In this document: in pieces, positions 27,010 to 35,797 of the stretch | Layout: each line of letters opens with the position of its first letter | Numbering within the stretch: the stretch's first letter is position 1 | NCBI GenBank assembly: GCA_964536805.1 | Contig: CAZHYQ010000013.1 | Coordinates: 1-64,000 of the forward strand | DNA: 64,000 nucleotides | Origin: Longilinea sp964536805 | GTDB lineage: Bacteria > Chloroflexota > Anaerolineae > Anaerolineales > Anaerolineaceae | Direction: 5' to 3' | Notes under the pieces: model-generated | The model's input: the letters and a program-made list of their open reading frames with translations, nothing else | Told to the model about the DNA's origin: nothing | Database searches by the model: none | Program-made: the position numbers and the translations under genes

Positions 27010-28833
27010 CTATTGCGGCCGGTGGTAGAGCATAAAGGAACCGTCGTCGGTGCCGGTGGTTACCTGGGTGACGGACAGGTTCCATTGTTTTTGGGCAAAA
27101 AGCTCGCCGCCGCGCACGGCCCACTCCTTGGCGAGGAAGGTCGGCCCGTTATCCTGGGACGTCTGCGATGAACCGCCCGGCGTGCCGCCCGCGCTGCCTG
27201 GCAGTTGGGGCATGCCCGGAACGTTGGGCAGGTTGGAGAACCCCGCCCCACTGAGCAGGCTGCCGATATCGGTCAGGCCAGTTCCGCCCGAGCTGCCGGC
27301 CCCGCCGGCCATTTCGACGTTATGGATGCCCTCATATGCCAACGTCCACAGGTGCATGGGTGGAAGCGTGTACGTTTTATCGGGACATACTTCTTTGGGC
27401 GTCTCGCTGGTATTGCCGGGAGCATAGGTCAGGTGGACCGCTTTGACGTAGCCGTAGGGGTGGCTGGCATCCGGCGGCGCGTCGATGAAAACGAGCGAAA
27501 CAACTGTGAAGGTGCCGCCGCCAGTGTTGGAGTTGGCCGAACATTGCCCAGCTTTCATACTGAAGGACGTGTTGATCAGTTCCGCGTGCCCTTCCAACGT
27601 GAGGGAATCGGTATTCAGTTCAATCGGGACGGTCGCCTCAACGTTGGATGTGTAATATCCTTCCGGGGTGGACATCTTTGCGGTCGACTTGAATTGCAGC
27701 TCGAAGTGCAGGCACTTGCGTGCCAGATCCCAGCCTTCGGCTTCCACCTGGCCCAGCGCTGCGGCTATGCTGGCCGCATCCTGCCCTTCCTCATGCACCC
27801 CCAGCAGTTCGTTTTGCCGTTCGATGCCCAGCATCACCGGGAGCATGCGGTGGACGATGTGCTGGTCGCGGCATAATTCGTACTCCTCTTTGACGCACAC
27901 CTTGCCAACCTTTGGAAGCAGGTCGATCCAGTTGACGCCCGATGAAAAAGGCACCCCGCCCAGTTCAAATTGGCGCTCCATGGCAATAACGGTATCAATG
28001 GCCAGGCGGCCGGCCGCGCAGCTGTCGCCAGCGGCTGCCAGGCGGGGATCCAACACGAACTGTTTCCAGGCTTTTTGAATGTAATCCCAGAATCCCGGAT
28101 CGGTGGTGTAGGGTTCCCCTGACAGTTCGGCCTGGCGCTGGCGGGCAAATTCGGCGGCCACAATGCTTTGGAGGCGCGCTTCAACATCGCCGCCCAGGCG
28201 CTGGCGCCAGGGTTCAATATCGGCCAGCAAACCCTTGACGGCCCCAGCCGATGAAAAATGGTCCAGTTTTAAGATCAGATCTTTGGATTTTGGATCCACG
28301 GCGGGCATGTAGACGTTGTGGTTGGCCCCGGAAGCACCAATCGGAATAATTTGATCCGGGGAGAGACCGCCAGCCGGTTCAATGGTCAAGGTGACGTAAT
28401 CGTAGAAGGTTTGACCGTCCGGTTCCAACTGGACGGCGGCCAGGGAACCCGTTTTCCAGGGCAGACCGTCCATGGCGGTGATGGGGGTCATGCCGACCTC
28501 GATCGTTTCCACCAGCGCCTTGGGCGGAATCACCAGGGTGAAACGGGAGCCGTCCGCCCCGGTGGTGCTGAGCGTGCCGCCTTCCGGCCCAATAACGGCG
28601 CTGGTGGCATGGCTGTCATCCAGCGTGGTGGTGACCTGGATGGGTTGCGTGTTGGGGTCGACCGCCTGGGCGACATGCGGGTCGGCGGCTGGACTTGAAT
28701 TGGAAGATGCGGTTGATGACGGAGATGAAGCAGACGGGGATGAGGTTGAGGACGGCAGACTTGAACCAGATGGGCTGCAGGCAGATGCTGTGACTGCCAG
28801 CAACACCAATACCATCAGGAGCTTGTTTTTCAT
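27010..28833 (-). CDS. Lipoprotein with ZU5-like domain
   Basis: 607 residues. The start is set at MKNKLL, after GGAGG. The signal peptide ends in a lipobox (LAVTASAC), so the protein should be lipid-anchored to the outside of the cytoplasmic membrane. A Ser/Pro-rich linker follows. At about residues 85-200 a segment reads IGPEGGTLSTTGADGS and FTLVIPPKALVE, which resembles the ZU5-type beta domain often found in secreted bacterial proteins. The rest, including a helical middle and a Gly-rich C-terminal region, is not recognised. The function is unknown. An AT-rich stretch with TATATAAAAT-like sequence lies just upstream and may hold its promoter. Confidence 0.75.
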   Translation of the reverse strand: MKNKLLMVLVLLAVTASACSPSGSSLPSSTSSPSASSPSSTASSNSSPAADPHVAQAVDPNTQPIQVTTTLDDSHATSAVIGPEGGTLSTTGADGSRFTLVIPPKALVETIEVGMTPITAMDGLPWKTGSLAAVQLEPDGQTFYDYVTLTIEPAGGLSPDQIIPIGASGANHNVYMPAVDPKSKDLILKLDHFSSAGAVKGLLADIEPWRQRLGGDVEARLQSIVAAEFARQRQAELSGEPYTTDPGFWDYIQKAWKQFVLDPRLAAAGDSCAAGRLAIDTVIAMERQFELGGVPFSSGVNWIDLLPKVGKVCVKEEYELCRDQHIVHRMLPVMLGIERQNELLGVHEEGQDAASIAAALGQVEAEGWDLARKCLHFELQFKSTAKMSTPEGYYTSNVEATVPIELNTDSLTLEGHAELINTSFSMKAGQCSANSNTGGGTFTVVSLVFIDAPPDASHPYGYVKAVHLTYAPGNTSETPKEVCPDKTYTLPPMHLWTLAYEGIHNVEMAGGAGSSGGTGLTDIGSLLSGAGFSNLPNVPGMPQLPGSAGGTPGGSSQTSQDNGPTFLAKEWAVRGGELFAQKQWNLSVTQVTTGTDDGSFMLYHRPQ

Positions 28834-28983
28834 AAAACGCCTCCGGGAACGCACCGGTAAGCATTTTATATAATTTCTATATTAATTATCCATTAATAAT
28901 GGGACATACTGCCCGTGTGTCGAAAAATATCGAAATATCGGTATTGGTTATGCGGTATGCGTGATTGGCGAACAGCAGTAATC

Positions 28984-29070
28984 GTAGGTTGGCCTGCCCT
29001 GTAAAGGGTTCAAAGGGGGGTGATTGGCGCGCGCCGAAATTCTCCCCATACCCCCCGGAGAACCGACGTC
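28984..29070 (+). repeat. REP-like hairpin (GTAG family), long variant
   Basis: GTAGGTTGGCCTGCCCTG, then GGTTCAAAGGGGGG, closing with CCCCCCGGAGAACCGACGTC. First of three elements filling this 0.5-kb intergenic region. Confidence 0.85.
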
Positions 29071-29094
29071 AGCCACCACCATTCATCAACACAG

Positions 29095-29164
29095 GACGTC
29101 GGTTCTCCGGGGCAATTAATTTTCCTTCACAATTATTCTCCTTTGCCCCTTCGAACCGACCTAC
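29095..29164 (-). repeat. REP-like hairpin (GTAG family)
   Basis: GACGTCGGTTCTCCGGGGCA at the left pairs with TTGCCCCTTCGAACCGACC and a TAC foot at the right. It faces the previous copy tail to tail across a spacer with CACCATTCATC. Confidence 0.92.
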
Positions 29165-29222
29165 ATAAAGGAATGGATGACTTGAATATTAAGAGTTTTT
29201 TCATGCCAAGGGAACACCATTG

Positions 29223-29292
29223 GTAGGTCGGTTCGAAGGGGACGTGAACCCCTGCCGTAATTGCGCCCCGGCTCTCCCGGAGAACCGACGTC
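29223..29292 (+). repeat. REP-like hairpin (GTAG family)
   Basis: GTAGGTCGGTTCGAAGGGG pairs with CCCGGAGAACCGACGTC. With the previous element it makes an inverted pair, foot to foot, as in REPINs. Confidence 0.92.
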
Positions 29293-29378
29293 AACTGCCA
29301 CCATTCATCGACCCTGGCCAACCGTTTACATAGTCGTGCCCGTACGCAATGCGTAAGCCACTTCTCGTTCCTTACGCA

Positions 29379-29837
29379 TCACACCGCTTTCCTCCCCACC
29401 GCCGCCTCGATATCGCGGTGGTAAACCGCGTGACCATCGAGGTCGTAGGGCCACTGCGGGTTGCGCTCCTTGCCGGTGAAGTACGCGTCCGGGGCGGCGC
29501 GCAGCGCGTCCAGCACCTCCTGCTTCACCTGGCGCATCCAGGCCAGCACCTCCGCCGGCGACCGGTCGCGCCAGCGCAGGTACACCAGCCGGTTGCCGTC
29601 GTTATCATTCAGCCCGCGCTCCTCGGCCGGCACGCGTTCCCCGCGGATCTTGCGCGCCGTGTCGGCCTGCCAGTGGAGGATGTGCACCAGCGCGTCCTTC
29701 ACCGTCCAGGGATCCTTTGTCCCAGGGCGCGGCACTGGGCGCTGCCAATCGGCCTCGCTCAGGTTGGCGGCCAGCGCCTCGAGCAGTTCAAATTCCCGCA
29801 GCGCGCGGGCCATGACTTCAGCACGGTTGTGGCGCAT
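29379..29837 (-). CDS. DinB/ClbS-DfsB-like four-helix protein
   Basis: 152 residues, largely helical. DPWTVKDALVHILHWQADTA contains the conserved His of the DinB-like metal-binding fold, and a later HAVYHRDIEAAVG may give another. WLRW-like aromatic and basic residues (RLVYLRWRDRSPAEVLAW) match the ClbS/DfsB branch, known in colibactin-producing E. coli for self-protection but mostly uncharacterised elsewhere. It is cytoplasmic and probably binds a metal or small molecule. It follows the PEP-synthase-like gene by 34 bp on the same strand, so the two may be co-transcribed. The specific role is not known. Confidence 0.7.
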   Translation of the reverse strand: MRHNRAEVMARALREFELLEALAANLSEADWQRPVPRPGTKDPWTVKDALVHILHWQADTARKIRGERVPAEERGLNDNDGNRLVYLRWRDRSPAEVLAWMRQVKQEVLDALRAAPDAYFTGKERNPQWPYDLDGHAVYHRDIEAAVGRKAV

Positions 29838-29871
29838 GGCTGCCTCCTACTCCGGGCTCATCACTTCTTCT

Positions 29872-32202
29872 TCACTCTTCTTTCACCAGGTAACCCGCCG
29901 CCTGGCTTTTATCCTCGTCCATCACCAGGCGCAGGAAATGCCCCGGACGGAAGTCGGAAACGCGGATCAGGTGCAGGGCGCCGCGCAATTCCGGCTTGAC
30001 CTGCATCACCTCGCTCAAATGGTTGGGCGTTTCCTCGAAGAAGGCGGCGTTGAAGGTGTTGCGGGCATCGTCCAGGTAGATGGCCAGCGGGTAGATCTGC
30101 GCCTCGATGATATCCTGGAAGAAATGCGTGCCCAGCGAGGGTTCGGGCGGCAGGCCGATGCCCTGACCGGCCAGTTCGACCAGCGCATGGGCGTGATAAA
30201 TGTCGCCGTAATCGATTGCCACGCCCAGGTCGGTGTTGGTGCTGCCCCAGCGGCCGGGTCCGACGCAAATGAAGTTCTGCCCGGCCAGGGCGGCGTTCAG
30301 GCTGCCCACGGCGCGCGCCACTTCAGCGCGTTCATTGGCGGTGCGCAGGCCGAAATAGCCGCCGGCCGGCACGTAAACCACGTAGTCCACCCGGTCGACA
30401 AAGCCCTGCGGCACCATGAAATTGGTATTGAAAATGATATCCCCGGCGGGCAAATCCTCGGGCAGGCTGCGGCGCTCGCTGCTGATTAACTGCGCCAGCG
30501 GGCGGCACTGCAAAATCGTCAGACACAATTCGGGCTTGCTGCTTTCCAGGTTGGTCAAGGCAAAGGTGAATTCCAGATCCACCGGCGTGCGGTAGGAGCG
30601 CTCAAGCAGCGCCAGCACCTCGCGCATCAGCGGGGCAAAGGTGGTGCGCTTGAGCAGTTCGTCAAAGGTCAGCACCAGGCGCGATGCCCCGCCTTCCAGC
30701 ACCGTGCTGCGCAGCGAAACGAAATAGCCGTCCTCGTCCACCTGCGCCAGGTAGCGCAGCGGCGGGTAATGTCCGTCGAGCACTTCCGCCACCGGCAGCG
30801 TCTTGAAGTCGTTGGCCTGCAGGTCGATCACGTCGACAAATTGCTGCGAATAGCGGCGAATGTTTTTGGGTTCGTTGTTGGGGCGCAGGGTGGGGTGGCT
30901 GAGCGCGATCAGGCGCGGGTAGTCGTTGCCCACCCGGTCAACGGCGCGCGTGCCCAACCCCCACACCAGGCGCACAAAGCCGTCTTCCCGCCGGATCTGC
31001 GGCGTCCAGCGGTACAAATTGCGGCTAAAGGCCACCCCGGCGCCGTGCGGCATGAAATAGCGTCCGAAAGCCTCGCCCTGTACCACCTGGATGAGAATGG
31101 CCATGCGCTCGTCGTAATCCTGCAGGCCCTTGGAACGGCGGTAGAGCAGCGCGTTGGGGTTGAGCGTGGAACTGTAGATGCGCGCGATGCCGGTGGTCAA
31201 GGCGCGCAGGTTTTCCTGCGGGCTGCCCTGGTTGGCCAGGAAGATGCTCTCGTATTTCCCGGCGAAGGAGGTGCCGAAGTTATCCTCCAGCAGCGACGAA
31301 GAGCGCACGATCAGCGGGGTGTGCCCGACCGTGGCCAGCATGCCCTGGAAGCGCTCCAGCAGGTCGGGCGAAAACGCGCCCTCCTCGAATTCCTGCACGA
31401 TGGCCGGGAAGTCGGCGCGCATCTCGGCTTCGTTTTTGTATTTCTGGTCGTTCCAGTGCCCCAGGTGGTTGACCGACATGAAGGTGTACATTTCGTCCGA
31501 GCCGACGAAATAGGAGTCCGGGATGCTCAGGCAGGTACGCAGCGCCATGTCGCTGGATTCCTTGAGGATGCGGTAAGCCAGCATCATGCCGGCCGCTTTG
31601 CCGCCGATGCGCCCGGCCCCGATCTTGCGGCGGCGGATTTCAGCCAGGTCGGCGATGGTGTACCACTGTTTGGCAACGTTGATGTAGCGCAGCGAGTCGC
31701 TGATCAGCGAACGGATCAGCACCACCTTGGATTCCTGCAGGCGCGCCTCGAACTGGCCGCGCTGCTCGGGCGGCATGCGTTCGATGGTCATGGCCTGCTC
31801 GAAGACCAGCTCCATGGGCGCCAGTTCCGGGTTGAGCGAGAGGGTCATATCGCGCAGATTGATGCCGCGTTCCTTGAGCACTTCGCTGACCAGCTTTTCA
31901 AACAGCTCGTAGGGCAGATGCTGGCTGAAGATGAGCGCGGTCAACTGATCGCGCACGCGGTTGATGCGCAGGTCCCAGATTTCGGCCGGCTCTTCGCTGT
32001 AGGGGTTGACCAGTCCCTCCTGCTGCTGCGAATGAATGGCCATTTCGCGCACTTCGCCTTCGAAGTCCGTCGGCAGGATGATGCCGCGCGAAAACAGTTC
32101 GCGGCGCATGATGGCGTTGATGCGCGTGCTCAGGATGGGGTATTGTCCCAGGGTGAGGTAAATGGAAAGCAGGCGGTCGGAGGAGGTGGGGGAAAAGGGC
32201 AT
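29872..32202 (-). CDS. PEP synthase/PPDK N-terminal domain protein
   Basis: 776 residues. The middle carries the ATP-grasp-like nucleotide-binding half of PEP synthase or pyruvate phosphate dikinase: RRKIGAGRIGGKAAGMMLAY, VRSSSLLEDNFGTSFAGKYES and IARIYSSTLNPNALLYRRSKG. The first 190 residues are helical and not part of the standard enzyme. There is no swivelling phosphohistidine domain (TxxGGxxSHxAI) or PEP-binding TIM barrel, so a complete PEP synthase reaction is not possible. The protein may phosphorylate or bind something else through its ATP domain. Such standalone proteins occur in Chloroflexota and other phyla, but no function is established to my knowledge. Confidence 0.75.
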   Translation of the reverse strand: MPFSPTSSDRLLSIYLTLGQYPILSTRINAIMRRELFSRGIILPTDFEGEVREMAIHSQQQEGLVNPYSEEPAEIWDLRINRVRDQLTALIFSQHLPYELFEKLVSEVLKERGINLRDMTLSLNPELAPMELVFEQAMTIERMPPEQRGQFEARLQESKVVLIRSLISDSLRYINVAKQWYTIADLAEIRRRKIGAGRIGGKAAGMMLAYRILKESSDMALRTCLSIPDSYFVGSDEMYTFMSVNHLGHWNDQKYKNEAEMRADFPAIVQEFEEGAFSPDLLERFQGMLATVGHTPLIVRSSSLLEDNFGTSFAGKYESIFLANQGSPQENLRALTTGIARIYSSTLNPNALLYRRSKGLQDYDERMAILIQVVQGEAFGRYFMPHGAGVAFSRNLYRWTPQIRREDGFVRLVWGLGTRAVDRVGNDYPRLIALSHPTLRPNNEPKNIRRYSQQFVDVIDLQANDFKTLPVAEVLDGHYPPLRYLAQVDEDGYFVSLRSTVLEGGASRLVLTFDELLKRTTFAPLMREVLALLERSYRTPVDLEFTFALTNLESSKPELCLTILQCRPLAQLISSERRSLPEDLPAGDIIFNTNFMVPQGFVDRVDYVVYVPAGGYFGLRTANERAEVARAVGSLNAALAGQNFICVGPGRWGSTNTDLGVAIDYGDIYHAHALVELAGQGIGLPPEPSLGTHFFQDIIEAQIYPLAIYLDDARNTFNAAFFEETPNHLSEVMQVKPELRGALHLIRVSDFRPGHFLRLVMDEDKSQAAGYLVKEE

Positions 32203-32264
32203 GGGGAGACCTGTGGGCGGGTTATCAGGCGGGGATGGTTACGAAAGGGGATGACTTCATTATA

Positions 32265-32336
32265 TTGTTATGCTGAGCGCAGCGAAGGAACTCGAAGATC
32301 CACACCAGCGCAAGGGTCGCTTAGCTCAGAATGACA
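32265..32336. repeat. Intergenic repeat with GCTGAGCGCAGCGAAGGAA
   Basis: It begins TTATGCTGAGCGCAGCGAAG and ends GCTCAGAATGACA, forming a loose inverted repeat. It is related to the copy at 19903-19962. Confidence 0.6.
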
Positions 32337-32365
32337 AGCGCGCTAAGAGGAAAGGCGGGCAGCCA

Positions 32366-32411
32366 TTAAAAAGGCAGGCGCAGCCGGATGATTCCATCCT
32401 TTTGCTGCGCC
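32366..32411 (-). terminator. Terminator of dnaN
   Basis: On the minus strand GGCGCAGC pairs with GCTGCGCC, with an inner GGATG / CATCC pairing, and TGCCTTTTTAAT follows. Confidence 0.75.
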
Positions 32412-32432
32412 GCGCCGTTCGGATTTTAAAGA

Positions 32433-33560
32433 TCAGCCCAGGTGCATGGGCATAATGACGTGCAGGAAGTTCTCATCCCCCACGGGTTTGATCAGGGCGG
32501 GCGTGTTCTGGGCATTGCATTCCAGCGCCACCGAGGGCGTTTTGACCACGTCCAGCACCTCGCGCAGGAAGCGCACGTTGAAGGCAATCGCCATTTGCGG
32601 CCCGTCGATGGTAGCGTCCACCTGAACCTCGGCCGAACCGGTCTGTTCGGACTGGGCCGAGATCTCCACCTGGCCGGGTTTGTCCTCCTGCGGGTTGATG
32701 CTCAGGCGCACCACGTTGTTGCTCTCGCGGGCGATGATTTCGGCCTGCTTGCAGGATTTCAGGAAGGCGGCCGTGGTGAGGATGGTGTGCGTCTTGAAGG
32801 AACGCGGAATGATGACCTTGTAATCGGGGAAGTTGCCCTCGATGAGCTGCGAAACCAGCTCGGAATCCTTAGTGTGGAATATGACCTGTCCGCGCCCGCT
32901 GGGCACGGCCATCACCAGGGTCTGGTCGCCGTCCGCGGCAATGCGCGCCAGTTCGCTGAGAGCGCGCGCCGGAATGATGACCGCGATCGGGCGGGAGGGA
33001 GCGTGGTCGACGGCAGCCTTGCGCACCGAAATGCGGAAGCCGTCGGTGGCCGCCAGCGAAATTTCGTTGCCGGTCACGGTGACCATCACGCCCTGCAGCA
33101 CGGGGCGGGCTTCTTCGGCTGAGGCGGCGAAAGCCACCTGTTGAATCATCTCGCGGAATTCAGAAACCTTCAGTTCGATGCCGTCGGACAGATCGGGCAC
33201 CGGCATGGGCGGAAATTCGTTGGCGTCAATGCCCTTGATGTCGGTGTTGCTGCCGCCGCAGCGCACGTTGAGCGTTTGGGTGCGCGTGTTGAGCGACATC
33301 TGCACCGGATCGGGCGGCAGCGCGCTGATCAGGTCCACGAAGGTGCGGGCTGGAACCGTGATGGCTCCTTCTTCCTGCACCTGCGCGGGAATCCAGCAGG
33401 TGATGCCGAGTTCAAGGTTGGTGGCCGAGAGGCGCAACCGGCCTTCATCGGTCGCGACCAGGACGTTGGCCAGCACGGGCAGCGTGCTGCGCGGTGAAAC
33501 GGCGCGAGAAACCATGCTTAAGCCGTGCGCCAGGTGTTGTTGCGAAACCGATGCTTTCAT
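32433..33560 (-). CDS. dnaN: DNA polymerase III beta subunit (sliding clamp)
   Basis: 375 residues in the three-domain layout of bacterial clamps, which form a dimeric ring around DNA and tether the polymerase. The start MKASVSQQHLAHGLSMVSRA with SPRSTLPVLANVLV, the middle VPDLSDGIELKVSEFREMI and ATDGFRISVRKA, and the end FLREVLDVVKTPSVALECN with LHVIMPMHLG are all typical. GGGAGG lies upstream of the ATG. dnaA is not next to it, and the probable origin lies about 15 kb away, so the standard dnaA-dnaN cluster is split in this genome. A terminator follows, so it is probably monocistronic. Confidence 0.96.
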   Translation of the reverse strand: MKASVSQQHLAHGLSMVSRAVSPRSTLPVLANVLVATDEGRLRLSATNLELGITCWIPAQVQEEGAITVPARTFVDLISALPPDPVQMSLNTRTQTLNVRCGGSNTDIKGIDANEFPPMPVPDLSDGIELKVSEFREMIQQVAFAASAEEARPVLQGVMVTVTGNEISLAATDGFRISVRKAAVDHAPSRPIAVIIPARALSELARIAADGDQTLVMAVPSGRGQVIFHTKDSELVSQLIEGNFPDYKVIIPRSFKTHTILTTAAFLKSCKQAEIIARESNNVVRLSINPQEDKPGQVEISAQSEQTGSAEVQVDATIDGPQMAIAFNVRFLREVLDVVKTPSVALECNAQNTPALIKPVGDENFLHVIMPMHLG

Positions 33561-33625
33561 GGAATCCCTTTGCCTCCCGATTCTGGTATTGATTAATAAT
33601 TATACACGAAAAAGGGGGCAAGATC

Positions 33626-33652
33626 GTGAAGCGTGAGGCGTGAATGGTGAGG
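33626..33652. repeat. Degenerate heptamer repeat GTGAAGC / GTGAGGC
   Basis: Short run CGTGAAGCGTGAGGCGTGAA upstream of dnaN, the same type as in the pyr region. Confidence 0.55.
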
Positions 33653-33665
33653 CGGAATTCGCTTT

Positions 33666-33686
33666 GTAGTAACGACGTCAGTCGTT
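33666..33686 (+). repeat. Second REP-like hairpin family (GTAG + AACGAC/GTCGTT)
   Basis: A GTAG foot is followed by a hairpin AACGAC - GTCA - GTCGTT. Other copies lie at 37499-37519 (GTGG foot) and 52655-52672 (inverted). Confidence 0.7.
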
Positions 33687-33710
33687 TCTTTTGTGACCTG
33701 ACCAGGGCGT

Positions 33711-33843
33711 TCTGCGGTAAGGGCGAGGCAAAAAGCATCAAGTAAGTCTTGCTCATCAACGCCGTGCCTCGCCCCCGGACGTCAAGAGGGCGAGGCAACA
33801 GGGATCGGGTCAACCGCGGCGCCTTCTCTTGCCTCACCCTTAC
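33711..33843. repeat. TAAGGGCGAGGC hairpin repeats
   Basis: Two successive inverted repeats: TAAGGGCGAGGC with GTGCCTCGCCC, and GAGGGCGAGGC with TTGCCTCACCCTTA. The same arms occur at 37551, 37775, 39918 and 40975. They fill the gap between dnaN and the sugar transporter operon; no gene is seen. Confidence 0.75.
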
Positions 33844-33907
33844 AGTGGGACGATCTGGGATGGCTGCCCGGTAAGAGGCAAAAACAAAATGCGCCCTACC
33901 GGCTGGC

Positions 33908-34768
33908 TCAGATTTTTGTGCCCGTGAAACCGACTCCCTCGATGAATGACTTCTGTGCAAAGAAGAAGATGGCAATAACCGGCAGCGTTACCACCAGTGA
34001 AGCCGCCATCAGATAGGCCCACTGCACATTGTAAGCGCCGCGGAAAAGGCTCAATCCGAGTTGCAGCGTGTAGAGCGATTGGTCATGCAGGAAAATCAGG
34101 GGTCCCAGGAAATCATTCCAGGCAGCCTGGAAGGTGAAAATTGCCACGGTCGCCAGCGCTGGCCGTGACAACGGCAGGATCACGTTCAACAGCACCTGAA
34201 AAGTACCGGCTCCGTCCATTCGGGCGGCATCTTCCAGATCGGGGGGTATTTGCTTGAATGCCTGGCGCAGCAGGAAAATATAGAAAGCATTGCCGAAGAA
34301 TGCCGGCAGGATCAACGGCGCAAAACTATTGATCATCCCCAATTTAGAAAAGATGATGAAAAGCGGTACCATGGTCACCGGATAAGGCAGCATGAGGGTG
34401 GAGAGCATTAACACAAAGAAGAAACCCTTACCAGGAGCCTGCAGCCGGGCGAAACCATAGGCGACGACCGAACAGGACAGCAAATGCCCAATAATCGAGC
34501 TGATGGCAATGATCAGGGTGTTGACCGCGAAGCGGCCGAAAGGCAGCGAGGTTAACGCCTCGGAATAATTCTGCCAGCGCGGGTTGACGGGCCACAGGGT
34601 GGGTGGAGTGGCAAAAATCTCATAATCAGGCTTGAGCGAGGATGAAATCATCCACAGGGCAGGGGCCAGGAATAACACTGCCACAACGGCAAGAAAAAAA
34701 ATGCCCAGGATCTTGCGCCAGCCACGCGGCTGTAAAATGGGGGTCGAATATCCTTTCATTTCATCCAC
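33908..34768 (-). CDS. Sugar ABC transporter permease, MalG type
   Basis: 286 residues with about six membrane segments. The cytoplasmic loop LEDAARMDGAGTFQVLLNVI is the EAA motif that contacts the ATPase, followed by LPLSRPALATVAIFTFQAAW typical of MalG/UgpE/LacG proteins. The N-terminal tail is cytoplasmic. It forms the channel together with the product of the preceding gene (33 bp upstream) and the lipoprotein at 35798-37090. No ATPase gene is in the cluster, so a shared ATPase of the MsmX/MalK kind must serve it. An internal ATG four codons in is an alternative start. The transported sugar cannot be told. Confidence 0.88.
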   Translation of the reverse strand: MDEMKGYSTPILQPRGWRKILGIFFLAVVAVLFLAPALWMISSSLKPDYEIFATPPTLWPVNPRWQNYSEALTSLPFGRFAVNTLIIAISSIIGHLLSCSVVAYGFARLQAPGKGFFFVLMLSTLMLPYPVTMVPLFIIFSKLGMINSFAPLILPAFFGNAFYIFLLRQAFKQIPPDLEDAARMDGAGTFQVLLNVILPLSRPALATVAIFTFQAAWNDFLGPLIFLHDQSLYTLQLGLSLFRGAYNVQWAYLMAASLVVTLPVIAIFFFAQKSFIEGVGFTGTKI

Positions 34769-34801
34769 CGCCTGGATTGAGGTATGAAGTCGTGAGCGTC
34801 T

Positions 34802-35692
34802 TCATTCGCTTCGCTCCCCAAGATAAAACACCCAAAACTTCTGGCTGCGCATCAGCAGGAGGGTGAAGATCAGGACGATGAAGAACAGCACCCAGGCCAT
34901 GGCCGCCGCATAGCCCATGTGGAAGAACTCGAAGGCCTGGCGGTAAATGTATAAGACCAGGAAGAGGGTCGAATCAAGCGGGCCTCCATTGGTCGCCACA
35001 AAGGCGCTGGTGAAGGACTGGAAGGTGGCAATCACGCTCAGCACCAGGTTGAAAAAGATGGTGGGGGAGAGCAAAGGCAGGGTGACCGCGAAAAACTGGC
35101 GGAAACTGCCAGCGCCATCCATGGCCGCGGCCTCATAAAGCTCACCAGGGATGCTCTGCATTCCGCCCAGGTAGAGCGCCATGGAGCGGCCCCACCCCCA
35201 GAAGCTCATCATCACCAGCGACCATAAGGCGTATTTTGGATCCAGCAGCCAGCGCGGCCCTTCAATTCCAAACCAACTCAGGGCCAGGTTAATCAACCCG
35301 CCGTTCGGGTTGAGCATCCACAGCCACACCACCACAAAAGCCACGCCAGAAAAGACCGTCGGCAGGTAGAAGATGGTTCGAAAGATGCCAATCCCCTTAA
35401 AGCGCGGGCGCACCAGAAGTGCCAGCAGCAGACCGCCCACCACGTCAAGGGGGACATACGCCGCGGTATAGGTCAGCGTAACCTTAATGGATTGGATGAA
35501 GAGCGGGTCCGTCGCCAGATTGCGATAATTGTCCAGTCCCACCCACACCGGATCGGTCAACAGGTCCCAGTCCGTAAAGCTGGCCAGGAGCGAGATCACC
35601 ATTGGTCCGGCAGTGAACAGCAAAAACCCCAACAACCAGGGCGTGATGGTGATATAAAAACTCAGCGCTTCTTTTCGGTGCAAAGACTGCAT
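34802..35692 (-). CDS. Sugar ABC transporter permease, MalF/UgpA type
   Basis: About 296 residues. The start is set at MQSLHRKEALSFY, since the longer frame upstream is encoded by a stem-loop. TPWLLGFLLFTAGPMVISLLAS is the first membrane helix, and LYEAAAMDGAGSFRQFFAV with TLPLLSPTIFFNLVL is the EAA loop. About six helices are expected. It pairs with the MalG-type permease. The gene follows the solute-binding protein by about 100 bp, with a strong hairpin in between that may protect the upstream mRNA segment. The ribosome-binding site is weak. Confidence 0.88.
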   Translation of the reverse strand: MQSLHRKEALSFYITITPWLLGFLLFTAGPMVISLLASFTDWDLLTDPVWVGLDNYRNLATDPLFIQSIKVTLTYTAAYVPLDVVGGLLLALLVRPRFKGIGIFRTIFYLPTVFSGVAFVVVWLWMLNPNGGLINLALSWFGIEGPRWLLDPKYALWSLVMMSFWGWGRSMALYLGGMQSIPGELYEAAAMDGAGSFRQFFAVTLPLLSPTIFFNLVLSVIATFQSFTSAFVATNGGPLDSTLFLVLYIYRQAFEFFHMGYAAAMAWVLFFIVLIFTLLLMRSQKFWVFYLGERSE

Positions 35693-35736
35693 GGCCAACC
35701 CAAATCCCGGCTCATTCCATGGATGGGATCTTAGCG

Positions 35737-35771
35737 TGGTATGTGTGCAGGAGCAGCCTGCACACATACCA
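35737..35771 (-). ncRNA. Intercistronic stem-loop in the sugar transporter operon
   Basis: A perfect 15-bp stem (TGGTATGTGTGCAGG and its complement) closes a 5-base loop. There is no T tract, so it is unlikely to be a strong terminator. Between a binding-protein gene and its permeases such a hairpin often stabilises the upstream message. Confidence 0.7.
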
Positions 35772-35797
35772 CTTCATTTCACTTCAAGGTGAAGGGG

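Noticed and set aside
30769..32334. 521-codon plus-strand frame opposite the PEP-synthase-like gene
   Set aside because: No family resemblance; the minus-strand frame has conserved ATP-domain motifs.
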